A stretch of 64,000 bases of DNA from contig JBPCNZ010000076.1 of the NCBI GenBank assembly GCA_051000755.1, positions 1 to 64,000 of the forward strand, in the 5' to 3' direction. The notes beneath the pieces were generated by a model, which had not been told where the DNA came from, ran no database searches, and was given only the letters and a program-made list of their open reading frames with translations. This document shows, one piece after another, positions 1 through 11,759 of this stretch. Position 1 is the first letter of the stretch. The number at the start of each line of letters is the position of its first letter. The position numbers were made by a program, and so were the translations under genes. This DNA is from JALZAH01 sp051000755 (GTDB taxonomy: Bacteria > Actinomycetota > Acidimicrobiia > Acidimicrobiales > Palsa-688).

Positions 1-276
1 CACCCCGCCCCCGGCAGCCGGACCGTCGTCCGCCGGCCGCGCCTCGGAGGCCGGCCCGTCGTCCACCAGCCGTGCCTCGGAGGTCAGACCGTCGTCGTCG
101 TCGACCTCGTCACGCCACACCTTCCAGCGGAACGGCCTGCGTTCGCGGGCGATCCGTTCGGGGCCGTCGCCGCGTTGGCGCGGCAGGCCGCCACCCAACG
201 AACCGTATTGGGCGGGGACGGGCGACGAGCCCGCCGCGGGCGTGTCGAACGCAGGTCGGGGCCCTCGCTCCGCCAC
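1..276 (-). CDS. DUF3566-like membrane protein, N-terminal part only
   Basis: An open frame runs from a GTG at 276 off the window edge (92 codons). AAGGAG lies four bases before the GTG. It starts 41 bp after the gyrA stop on the same strand. The visible part is hydrophilic and looks disordered: Pro/Gly/Arg-rich first, then an RWKVWRDE stretch, then acidic (DDDD) with repeated DDGPASEARP-like units. In many actinobacteria gyrA is followed by a DUF3566 membrane protein with a long disordered N-terminus, so I infer that family. No membrane segment is visible here, so the family call rests on position and composition alone. Confidence 0.55.
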   Translation of the reverse strand, partial: MAERGPRPAFDTPAAGSSPVPAQYGSLGGGLPRQRGDGPERIARERRPFRWKVWRDEVDDDDGLTSEARLVDDGPASEARPADDGPAAGGGV

Positions 277-317
277 TTAGCTCCTTCGCAGGACGCTTGC
301 CCCGCAGGTACAGGCCA

Positions 318-2824
<2,507 letters not shown>

Positions 2825-2828
<4 letters not shown>

Positions 2829-4792
2829 ATGTCGAGGAACCTCACGTCCTTGGCGTTGGTCTGGATGAAGTGCTTGCGCACCTCGACGTCATCGCCCATG
2901 AGCGTCGAGAGGACCTTGTCGGCCAGGGCGGCCTGCTCCACCGAGACCTGGAGCAGGGTTCGCGAGCTCGGGTCCATGGTGGTGATCCCCAGATCGTCGA
3001 AGTTCATCTCGCCGAGCCCCTTCAGCCTGCTGAACTCCGGCTTGTGGGTGGGCCGCTCGGTCAGGAAGGCAGTCTTGGCCCCATCGTCCTTGAGGTACAC
3101 CTTCTCCTTGCCGACCAGAGTGGAATAGAGCGGCGGCTGGCAGATGTAGACGTAACCGGACTCCACCAGGGGGCGCATCTGGCGGAAGAAGAACGTGAGC
3201 AGCAGGGTGCGGATGTGGCTGCCGTCCACGTCGGCGTCGGCCATGATGCACACCTTGTGGTAGCGGGCCTTGGTGATGTCGAACTCCTCACCCAGCCCCG
3301 CGCCGATGGCGGTGATGAGGGCCTGGACCTCGTTGTTCTTCAACATGCGGTCGATGCGGGCCCGCTCGACATTGAGGATCTTGCCGCGGATGGGCAGCAG
3401 GGCCTGGGTCACGGGGTTGCGGGCGGCCATGGCCGTCCCGGCCGCGGAGTCGCCCTCCACGATGAACAGCTCGGCGTCCTCGGCCGAGGTCCCCCGGGCG
3501 CAGTCCCGGAGCTTCTCGGGCATCCCGGCCCCCTCGAGGACGGACTTGCGCCGGGTGGCGTCACGGGCCGACTTGGCCGCCTCCCGGGCCCGGGCCGCCT
3601 GCAGGGACTTGAGCACCGTGACTTTGGCCTCGGTGGGGTGCTCCTCCAACCAATCCGTCAACTTCTCGTTGGTCACCCGTTGCACCATGGAGCGGATGCC
3701 GGTGTTGCCCAGCTTGGCCTTGGTCTGGCCCTCGAACTGGGGGTCGGTGAGCTTGACCGAGACGATGGCCGTCAGGCCCTCGCGGATGTCCTCGCCCTGC
3801 AGGGCAGGGTCCTTGTCCTTGACCAGGTTCTTGGCCTTGGCGTAGCGGTTGACCACCGTGGTCAGCGCCGTGCGGAATCCCTCGATGTGCATCCCGCCCT
3901 CGGTGGTGGCGATGCCGTTGGCGAAGCCGTGGACCCCGTCGGAGTGGTAGCCGGCGTTCCACTGGAAGGCGATCTCCACGTCACCCTCCGGCGCCGTGGC
4001 CGCGAAGAACCCGACCTTCTTGAACAGGGCGTCCCTCGACGTGTTGAGGTGGGTGACGTAGTCCATGATGCCGCCGGGGTACTTGTAGATCTCGGTCTCG
4101 CCGTCGGGCCGCTCGTCGGTGAAGCGGATCTCCAGGCCGGCGTTGAGGAAGGCGTAGATCTGGAGACGCTCGAGGATGGTCTGGGCCCGGAACTCGGTCT
4201 CCTCGAAGATGCGGCCATCGGGCCAGAACGACACCGTCGTGCCGTGCCGGCCCCGAGGTGAATCACCCACGATCTCGAGCTTGGACTGAGGCTTGCCCCC
4301 GTCCGCGAAGGTCATGCGGTGGCGCTTGGCGTCCCGGTCGACCTCGACGATCAGGGTGGCGGACAGGGCGTTGACCACCGACACGCCGACACCGTGGAGC
4401 CCACCGGAGACCTTGTAGCCCGAGCCGCCGAACTTGCCGCCGCCGTGCAGCTTGGTCAGGGCGATCTCCACCCCGGTCATCTTCTGGGCCTTGTTGATGT
4501 CGGTGGGGATGCCACGACCGTTGTCGACCACCCGGCAACCGCCATCGGCGGTGAGGGTCACGTCGATGTGGTCGCAGTAGCCGGCCATGGCTTCGTCCAC
4601 GGAGTTGTCCACAACCTCCCACACCAGGTGGTGGAGGCCCGTGGGCCCGGTGGATCCGATGTACATGCCCGGCCGCTTGCGGACCGGGTCGAGGCCCTCC
4701 AAGACGGACATGTCGGCGGCGTTGTACGAAGAGCCGTTACCCTCCGATGGTGGTGTCGCCGACCGTCCGTCGGACCTCGTTTGCAACGCCAT
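2825..4792 (-). CDS. gyrB: DNA gyrase subunit B
   Basis: This is the ATPase subunit of DNA gyrase, 655 residues. The GHKL ATPase domain is clear from VLEGLDPVRKRPGMYIG, EVVDNSVDEA, the VVDNGRGIP motif and GGLHGVGVSVVN. The TOPRIM domain follows with EGDSAAG and the metal-binding DADVDGSHIRTLLLT. There is no large insertion. It overlaps gyrA by four bases. About 150 bp separate its ATG from dciA upstream, so it may have its own promoter. A purine-rich GAGAGG precedes the ATG. Confidence 0.98.
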
Positions 4793-4905
4793 GGGCGCGA
4801 CCTCTCAGAGCGGGGGTTCGAACGGCGCTCGAGTGGCCGGGACGGGGGCCCGGAACCGGGGGCTCCGACCAGCAAAATCGCAGGTCAGCTACCCGAAACG
4901 CGATG

Positions 4906-4935
4906 CCTGTAGTTTACCAGACGCCCTGTGTCCAA
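4906..4935 (-). promoter_or_regulatory. possible gyrB promoter
   Basis: In the dciA-gyrB gap the minus strand reads TTGGAC, 18 bases, then TACAGG, about 115 bases before the gyrB ATG. The overlapping TAAACT is a better -10 hexamer but its spacing to TTGGAC (13 bases) is too short. It is the only promoter-like sequence I see in this gap. The match is weak. Confidence 0.25.
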
Positions 4936-4942
4936 CCCGTCA

Positions 4943-5296
4943 TCAACGGCCCTTTCGGCGAGGTTCTTCCCCCTCGACCCGAACCCGCAACTCGGTCACG
5001 TCGGCCCGGCCTGTGCTCTCGGCGATCCGGGCCAGGATCTGGGTGGCGAGGAAGCGGACCTGGGTGGCCCACGCGGGCTGATCGACGGCGACGACGAGGA
5101 CGCCGTGGCGCAGCACCACCGGCTTCGTGTGGTCGGCCAGGGCCGGCCCGACCAGGTCGGCCCAATGGGCGAACACGGCGGTGGTGAGGGCAGGATCGGG
5201 CCCCCCCAGGCGCCGGACCTCACCGGCCAGGGACGACACCAGCGGGGTCGCCTCCCGCTCCCGGCGGTCGGGCCGGGACGGCTTCCACGAGGTCAT
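4943..5296 (-). CDS. dciA: DciA-type DUF721 protein, predicted helicase-loading factor
   Basis: A 117-residue protein with the DUF721/DciA pattern: VFAHWADLVGPALADHTKPVVLRHGVLVVAVDQPAWATQVRFLATQIL. DciA proteins bind DnaB and act as the ancestral helicase loader in bacteria that lack DnaC or DnaI. The position between recF and gyrB matches mycobacterial Rv0004. Its ATG overlaps the recF stop by four bases, so it is coupled to recF. The start region is Arg/Lys-rich. A dnaB gene (with intein) lies about 23 kb away in this window. Confidence 0.88.
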   Translation of the reverse strand: MTSWKPSRPDRREREATPLVSSLAGEVRRLGGPDPALTTAVFAHWADLVGPALADHTKPVVLRHGVLVVAVDQPAWATQVRFLATQILARIAESTGRADVTELRVRVEGEEPRRKGR

Positions 5297-6399
5297 GACA
5301 CCAGTGTGCCGTTCGCCAGCCGGGCCGTGACGGCGGGGGTGGCGCCGGGAGGCAGACCCGAGGCGGTGGTGAGCAGGGCTTGACCCTCGGGGAGCCCGGC
5401 CAGGAGAGCACCGGCGCGGAACGGGTCGAGCTCGGAGAAAACATCATCGAGCAGCAGCACCGGCGCCGACCCGATCCGGTCGGTGACGATCCGATGCCCG
5501 GCCAGGCGCAGGGCCAGGGCCAGCGACCGCTGCTCGCCCTGGGAGGCGTGGGTCCGGGCCGGCAGGCCTCCCACGAACAGGTCGAGCTCGTCGCGGTGGG
5601 GTCCGACGGTGGTCACCCCCCGGCGCAGGTCCTCGGCCCTGGCCCCGGCCAGAGCCTCGTCGAGCGGTCCGCTCCAGCTGCGCTGGTAGGACAGGGCCAC
5701 CACGTCCCCACCCCGGCCCGCGACCCCGGCCCGCGGGCTGGCGGTGGCCAGTCCCGCGTAGGCCTCCGAGGCGACGGGGCCGACGGCGCCGGTGAGGCCC
5801 TGGCGGGCGGCGACCAGGGTCTCGCCGGCGGCCGCCAACTTGGCGTCCCACACGTCGAGGGTGGCGGTCACGTCAGGGGTGGCCCGACCCCCGGAGCTCC
5901 TCAGCAGGGCGTTGCGCTGCTTGAGGACCCGGTCGAGCTCGGCCTGGGTGGCGTCGTGGCGGGGATGGAGGGCGACGAGGAGATCGTCGAGGTAGTCCCG
6001 GCGCCCGCCCGGGCCGGCCTTGACCAGGGCCAGGTCGTCAGGGGCGAACACGGTGACCACCACGGCCCCGAGCAGGTCCCGGGTCCGGCGCAGGGGCTGG
6101 CGGTTGACCTGGACCCGGTCGCGGCCCACCCGGCGCAGCTCGGCCTCGATCAGCACCGCCCGGCCCTCCCGCTCGGCCTCGGCCCGAACGATGGCCGACT
6201 CCGCCCCGGTGCGGACCATGGCGTCCGCCGGAGCGCCCCGGAACGACCGCAGGGTGGCCAGATAGCCGATCGCCTCGAGGAGGTTGGTCTTGCCCTCCCC
6301 GTTGGCCCCTTCGACCACGGTGAGCCCGGCGGGGGCCGGAACCAGCTCGGCGACCGGGTAGCTGCGGAAGTCGGTCAGCCACAGGTGGCTGAGATGCAT
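5293..6399 (-). CDS. recF: DNA replication and repair protein RecF
   Basis: RecF is an SMC-like ATPase that helps load RecA at gaps through RecFOR. The protein has 368 residues. Walker A is GANGEGKT at 31-38, the ABC-type signature is in THASQGEQRSLALALRLAG, and Walker B is PVLLLDDVFSELD. The N-terminus LTDFRSYP is typical of the family. It lies 28 bp after dnaN and overlaps dciA, giving the common dnaN-recF-dciA order. Confidence 0.96.
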   Translation of the reverse strand: MHLSHLWLTDFRSYPVAELVPAPAGLTVVEGANGEGKTNLLEAIGYLATLRSFRGAPADAMVRTGAESAIVRAEAEREGRAVLIEAELRRVGRDRVQVNRQPLRRTRDLLGAVVVTVFAPDDLALVKAGPGGRRDYLDDLLVALHPRHDATQAELDRVLKQRNALLRSSGGRATPDVTATLDVWDAKLAAAGETLVAARQGLTGAVGPVASEAYAGLATASPRAGVAGRGGDVVALSYQRSWSGPLDEALAGARAEDLRRGVTTVGPHRDELDLFVGGLPARTHASQGEQRSLALALRLAGHRIVTDRIGSAPVLLLDDVFSELDPFRAGALLAGLPEGQALLTTASGLPPGATPAVTARLANGTLVS

Positions 6400-6427
6400 G
6401 CTGCTGTCTCAGCGTCCGGCGGGCTGG

Positions 6428-7525
6428 CTACGAGACCCGGACGGGCATCAGCAGGTACAGGTAGTCGCCGGCGTCGACAGGCCGCAGGGTGGCGGGCTTG
6501 AGGGGATCGAGGGTGTCGAGGGTGATCTCGTCGCTGGTCATGGCCTCGATGCCGTCGACCAGGTACGTCGGGTTGAAGGCCACGGTCATCTCCGCCCCCT
6601 CGTACTTGGCGTCGACGTCCTCGGTCGCCGTCCCCCAGTCGGTGGTGATCACCGTCAGCTCCACACCGTCGGGGCGCAGGGCCAGGCGCACCGGGGTGGT
6701 GGCGTCGCGGGCCAGGAGCTTGACCCGGCGCACGGCGTCACCCAACGCCTCGCGGGCGACAACCAGGCGGTTGGGGTAGGCGGCCGGGATCAGCTGGCGG
6801 TAGTTGGGGAACTCGCCCTCGATGAGGCGGGTCACCAGCGTCACCGGACCGGTGGAGAACGTGGCGTCATGGGCCCCCAGGCGCAGTGAGACCTCGGTGG
6901 CCGCCGTGCCCAGCAGGCGCTGGAGCTCATTGAGGGCCCTTGACGGAACGAGGACCTTCTCCCCCTCGCCGAGGATGCCGACCCCCTCGAGGTCCCGGAC
7001 GGCCAGGCGGTACGAGTCGGTGGCCACCAGGCGCAGCCCACCCGCCTCGGCGGCCATGAGGACCCCGGTCAGGATGGGCCGCGAGTCCTCTCCGGATGCC
7101 GCCCTGGTCACCTGGCGCAAAGCCTCGGCGAGGCCCTCGGCGGGCAGGGTGACACTCGCCCCGCTCGGTTGAGGCAATCTGGGGAACTCCCCCGCCGGGT
7201 GGGTGTGCACACTGAACTGGGACCGGCCCGAGGTGATCCGCAGGTCCTCGTCGCCGGCTTCGAGAACGACCGCACCCGGTTCCAGGGCCCGGACGATGTC
7301 GGTGATCAACCGCCCGGGAGCGACGACCACGCCGTCGCCGTCACCGGAGGCGGTGGCGGCCACCTCGATGGTCAGGTCCAGGTCGGTGCCGGTGATCCGC
7401 AGGTTGTCACCGGTGACCTCCAGGCGGATGCCGGACAGCACCGGCGCGCCACTGCGCCCGGCCACGGCCCGCCCCGCACTGGCCAGGGCCTCGACCAGGA
7501 CATCACGCTCACAACGAAGCTTCAC
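6428..7525 (-). CDS. dnaN: DNA polymerase III beta subunit (sliding clamp)
   Basis: The ring-shaped processivity clamp, 365 residues in three repeated clamp domains. MKLRCERDVLVEALASAGRAV begins the N-terminal domain, the middle contains SGEDSRPILTGVLM, and the C-terminus YLYLLMPVRVS has the family's conserved MPVR ending. The start is GTG, preceded by AAGGAAGG on the minus strand. It is separated from dnaA by 280 bp, a wide gap that is a candidate origin region. Confidence 0.97.
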   Translation of the reverse strand: MKLRCERDVLVEALASAGRAVAGRSGAPVLSGIRLEVTGDNLRITGTDLDLTIEVAATASGDGDGVVVAPGRLITDIVRALEPGAVVLEAGDEDLRITSGRSQFSVHTHPAGEFPRLPQPSGASVTLPAEGLAEALRQVTRAASGEDSRPILTGVLMAAEAGGLRLVATDSYRLAVRDLEGVGILGEGEKVLVPSRALNELQRLLGTAATEVSLRLGAHDATFSTGPVTLVTRLIEGEFPNYRQLIPAAYPNRLVVAREALGDAVRRVKLLARDATTPVRLALRPDGVELTVITTDWGTATEDVDAKYEGAEMTVAFNPTYLVDGIEAMTSDEITLDTLDPLKPATLRPVDAGDYLYLLMPVRVS

Positions 7526-7805
7526 CAGGATCCTTCCTTGGGGAGTACTACTGCTTCTGCTCTTCTAAAGAGATTCTTAGCAGTAGCAGTAATAAGGGCT
7601 GTGGACTGTGGAGAACCCGGCGTCGTCGCTGGTCGGAGGGCAGATGGTTGTTCGAGTCCCATCCCCAGGGCCTCACAGGCCTGCCGCCGACCGGGGCCGA
7701 CCCTGTGGGCCCGGCTCGTCCGGTCCCCCGTAATTACACGAGGCCGACACATCGTTTCCCCCTCACCGTCCACCGGGTCGCGACGCGAGGACATTGCCCA
7801 AAACT
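7526..7805. other. dnaA-dnaN gap; weak candidate for oriC
   Basis: The gap holds no gene. Bases 7540-7595 are its least GC-rich part, with CTCTTCTAAAGAGATTCTTAG and an imperfect inverted pair around ACTACTGCT and AGCAGTAGCAGT. Two DnaA-box-like nonamers lie back to back at 7600-7615, reading CAGTCCACA and TTCTCCACA on the minus strand; the second differs by one base from TTGTCCACA. Mycobacteria have oriC between dnaA and dnaN, which is why I name it. No dense array of good boxes is present. Confidence 0.35.
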
Positions 7806-9263
7806 TCATGAGCCACCCTTGATCTTGTGGATCAGCTCGGTCACCTGGTCGTAGGTCTGGCGTCGCTCCTGCATGAGTCCGGTGATCTTCTCGACGGCGT
7901 GGATCACCGTGGTGTGGTCCCGCCCCCCGAACTCCCGGGCGATCGCCGGGTAGGAGAAGTCGGTCAGGTCCCGGAACACGTACATCCCGATCTGGCGGGC
8001 GTTGACGAGAGGCCGGCGCCGGTTGGTGTCACACAGCTCGTCCACGCTGAAGCCGAACATGGTCGCGGTGGTCTCCATGATCAGCTTGGGGGTGATCTGG
8101 CGGGGCCGGCCCGCAGCCAGGATGTCGGAGAGGACCCGCTCGGCCATGGGCCGGGTGAGGGGCTCCTGGTTGAGGCTGGCGAACGCCGTCACCCGCACCA
8201 GGGCGCCCTCCAGCTCCCGGATGTTGTCGGTGACGTTGGTGGCGATCAGCTCCAGCACCTCGTCGGGAATGGTGCCGCTCATCCGTTCCCCCTCCGCCTT
8301 CTTGCGCAGGATGGCCAGGCGGGTCTCCAGCTCCGGGGGCTGCACGTCGGTGATCAGGCCCCACTCGAAGCGGCTCCGCAACCGATCCTCGAGGGTGGCG
8401 ATGGAGCGGGGATGGCGGTCGGAGGACAGCACGATCTGGCTGGAGTTGTCGTAGAGCGAGTTGAACGTGTGGAAGAACTCCTCCTGCAGCCCCTCCTTGC
8501 CCTCCATGAACTGGATGTCGTCGACCAGCAACACGTCGCAGTCCCGGTACCGCCGCTTGAAGGTGGCCTGGTTGTTGGTCCGGATAGCGTCGACGAAGTC
8601 GTTCATGAACGTCTCGGTGGACACGTAGCGGATGTACATGCCGGGGAAGTTCTCGATGACGTAGTGACCGATGGCGTGCAGCAGGTGGGTCTTGCCCAGC
8701 CCGGAGTCCCCGTAGACGAACAGGGGGTTATAGGAGCTGGCCGGCGTTTCGGCCACCCGTTGGGCGGCGGCGTGGGCAAAACGGTTGGACGAACCGATGA
8801 CGAAAGCATCGAACTGATAGCGGGGGTTGAGGGAGACGGCGTCGCGCAGGCCGTTGCTGCGGGGGGCGTAGGCGGCCCGGGCGTAGGTGCCGGACGCCCC
8901 CCGCCCTCCGCCCAGCTCGTCGACGTCGTCGCTGTCATCACCGTTGCCGTTGCCCGTCGTGGTGGCGGAGCCGACCAGGCGCAGGGGCTCGATCTCCTCG
9001 TCGCGCTTGGCGGCCGCGGGGCGGACCATGAGGCGGACCCGGATGGGTATGCCGGCGACGTCGCTGGCGCAGGCGGCGACCACCGGCAGGTAACGGTCCT
9101 CGACGCGGTCACGCACCGGCGAGCTGGGAGCGCTCAGAATCAGGACGCCATCGTCGACATCCACGGGGAGCAACTCGGCCAGCCACGTCCGCCACGTGGC
9201 CTCCGAGACCTGATCCCGGAGGTGCTCCGAGGTTGCTTTCCACAGCGATTGTGGGTCGCTCAC
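7806..9263 (-). CDS. dnaA: chromosomal replication initiator DnaA
   Basis: DnaA binds origin boxes and loads the helicase. I place the start at the GTG at 9263 (SDPQSLWK follows), giving 485 residues. A longer in-frame ATG at 9326 would add a Cys/Pro/Arg-rich stretch unlike the family and would run through the box cluster. Domain I is at about 1-80; domain II (about 90-140) is short, with an acidic Asn/Gly/Asp stretch. The AAA+ domain has Walker A GDSGLGKT at 185-192 and Walker B LLVDDIQFM. Domain IV ends in the DNA-contacting GRDHTTVIHA motif. A GAGAAG sequence lies ahead of the GTG. Confidence 0.96.
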   Translation of the reverse strand: MSDPQSLWKATSEHLRDQVSEATWRTWLAELLPVDVDDGVLILSAPSSPVRDRVEDRYLPVVAACASDVAGIPIRVRLMVRPAAAKRDEEIEPLRLVGSATTTGNGNGDDSDDVDELGGGRGASGTYARAAYAPRSNGLRDAVSLNPRYQFDAFVIGSSNRFAHAAAQRVAETPASSYNPLFVYGDSGLGKTHLLHAIGHYVIENFPGMYIRYVSTETFMNDFVDAIRTNNQATFKRRYRDCDVLLVDDIQFMEGKEGLQEEFFHTFNSLYDNSSQIVLSSDRHPRSIATLEDRLRSRFEWGLITDVQPPELETRLAILRKKAEGERMSGTIPDEVLELIATNVTDNIRELEGALVRVTAFASLNQEPLTRPMAERVLSDILAAGRPRQITPKLIMETTATMFGFSVDELCDTNRRRPLVNARQIGMYVFRDLTDFSYPAIAREFGGRDHTTVIHAVEKITGLMQERRQTYDQVTELIHKIKGGS

Positions 9264-9290
9264 TTGGACATCTTCTCTTCTGATCCGCCT

Positions 9291-9323
9291 CTTTCCACAG
9301 GGTGGTCCACAAGGTGTGGAGAA
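9291..9323. promoter_or_regulatory. cluster of three DnaA-box-like sites upstream of dnaA
   Basis: Within 33 bp the plus strand reads CTTTCCACA (9291-9299, two mismatches to TTGTCCACA), TGGTCCACA (9303-9311, one mismatch) and TGTGGAGAA (9315-9323, reverse of TTCTCCACA, one mismatch). They lie just upstream of the chosen dnaA start, where autoregulation by DnaA is common. They could also be part of an origin. Confidence 0.5.
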
Positions 9324-9521
9324 CACGGCCCGGTGGGCCGCCTGCCCGTGGCAGGCCGCTCATCCGCAGGGAAGAAGCCGGATCTCCTGGCCGCATGTTG
9401 GCTGCAGCGCAGTTCCGAGAAGCTAGCACCGCAGCACCCGCCCTCGTACCGGATCCGCCCCGCCCGGTGGTGGATGCTCACCCGCAGGCCCGCCACCGTC
9501 GCCGTACGGCATCATGTGGGC

Positions 9522-11447
<1,926 letters not shown>

Positions 11448-11574
11448 CGCGGGTTGGGCTGAGGGGTCCGCGCGGGGAGCCGAACCCGGGGGGCGCTGAA
11501 CCCCGGGGGTCCCTGCGTGGAATGAACCGAAAATACTGGCTGCGTCGACGTCGCGAACCGTTGATAACGCCTGG

Positions 11575-11692
11575 CGGTACAAACGGTGCGCAAAGCCTCG
11601 AAAACCGGTACAAACGGTTCGCAACGCCGATGGGCACCGGTACGAACGGTTCGCAACGCCAATGGGCATCGGTAGAAACGGTTCGCAACGCC
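11575..11692 (+). repeat. four-copy 32-bp tandem repeat with internal dyads, between converging genes
   Basis: Copies begin at 11575, 11606, 11638 and 11670, a period of 31-32 bp. Copies 2-4 share GG-TA-AAACGGTTCGCAACGCC with few changes; copy 1 is more diverged. Each carries a dyad around CGAAC-G-GTTCG, perfect in copy 3. An extra half-related site GCGAACCGTTG sits upstream at about 11554. The repeats fill most of the 312-bp gap (11448-11759) between the kinase and transglutaminase-like gene ends. I see no coding potential. They could be protein-binding sites or a terminator array. Confidence 0.75.
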
Positions 11693-11759
11693 CACCGTCG
11701 CCAGGGGTCAGGGCGTCGGGGCCCCGGTCCCGGTCTGCCCCGTCGCCGCGGGGCGGCCG

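Noticed and set aside
4605..4613. Perfect DnaA box TTGTCCACA
   Set aside because: It is inside gyrB and encodes the invariant VVDN of the ATPase motif, so the match is forced by the protein.
7827..9521. Long plus-strand frame leading into the kinase
   Set aside because: It is the mirror of dnaA; the kinase domain begins only at 9522.
11638..11669. LexA (SOS) box array
   Set aside because: Actinobacterial LexA sites have GAAC and GTTC separated by four bases; here the centre is one base.
11606..11692. CRISPR array
   Set aside because: The 32-bp units are contiguous with no spacers, and no cas genes are in the window.
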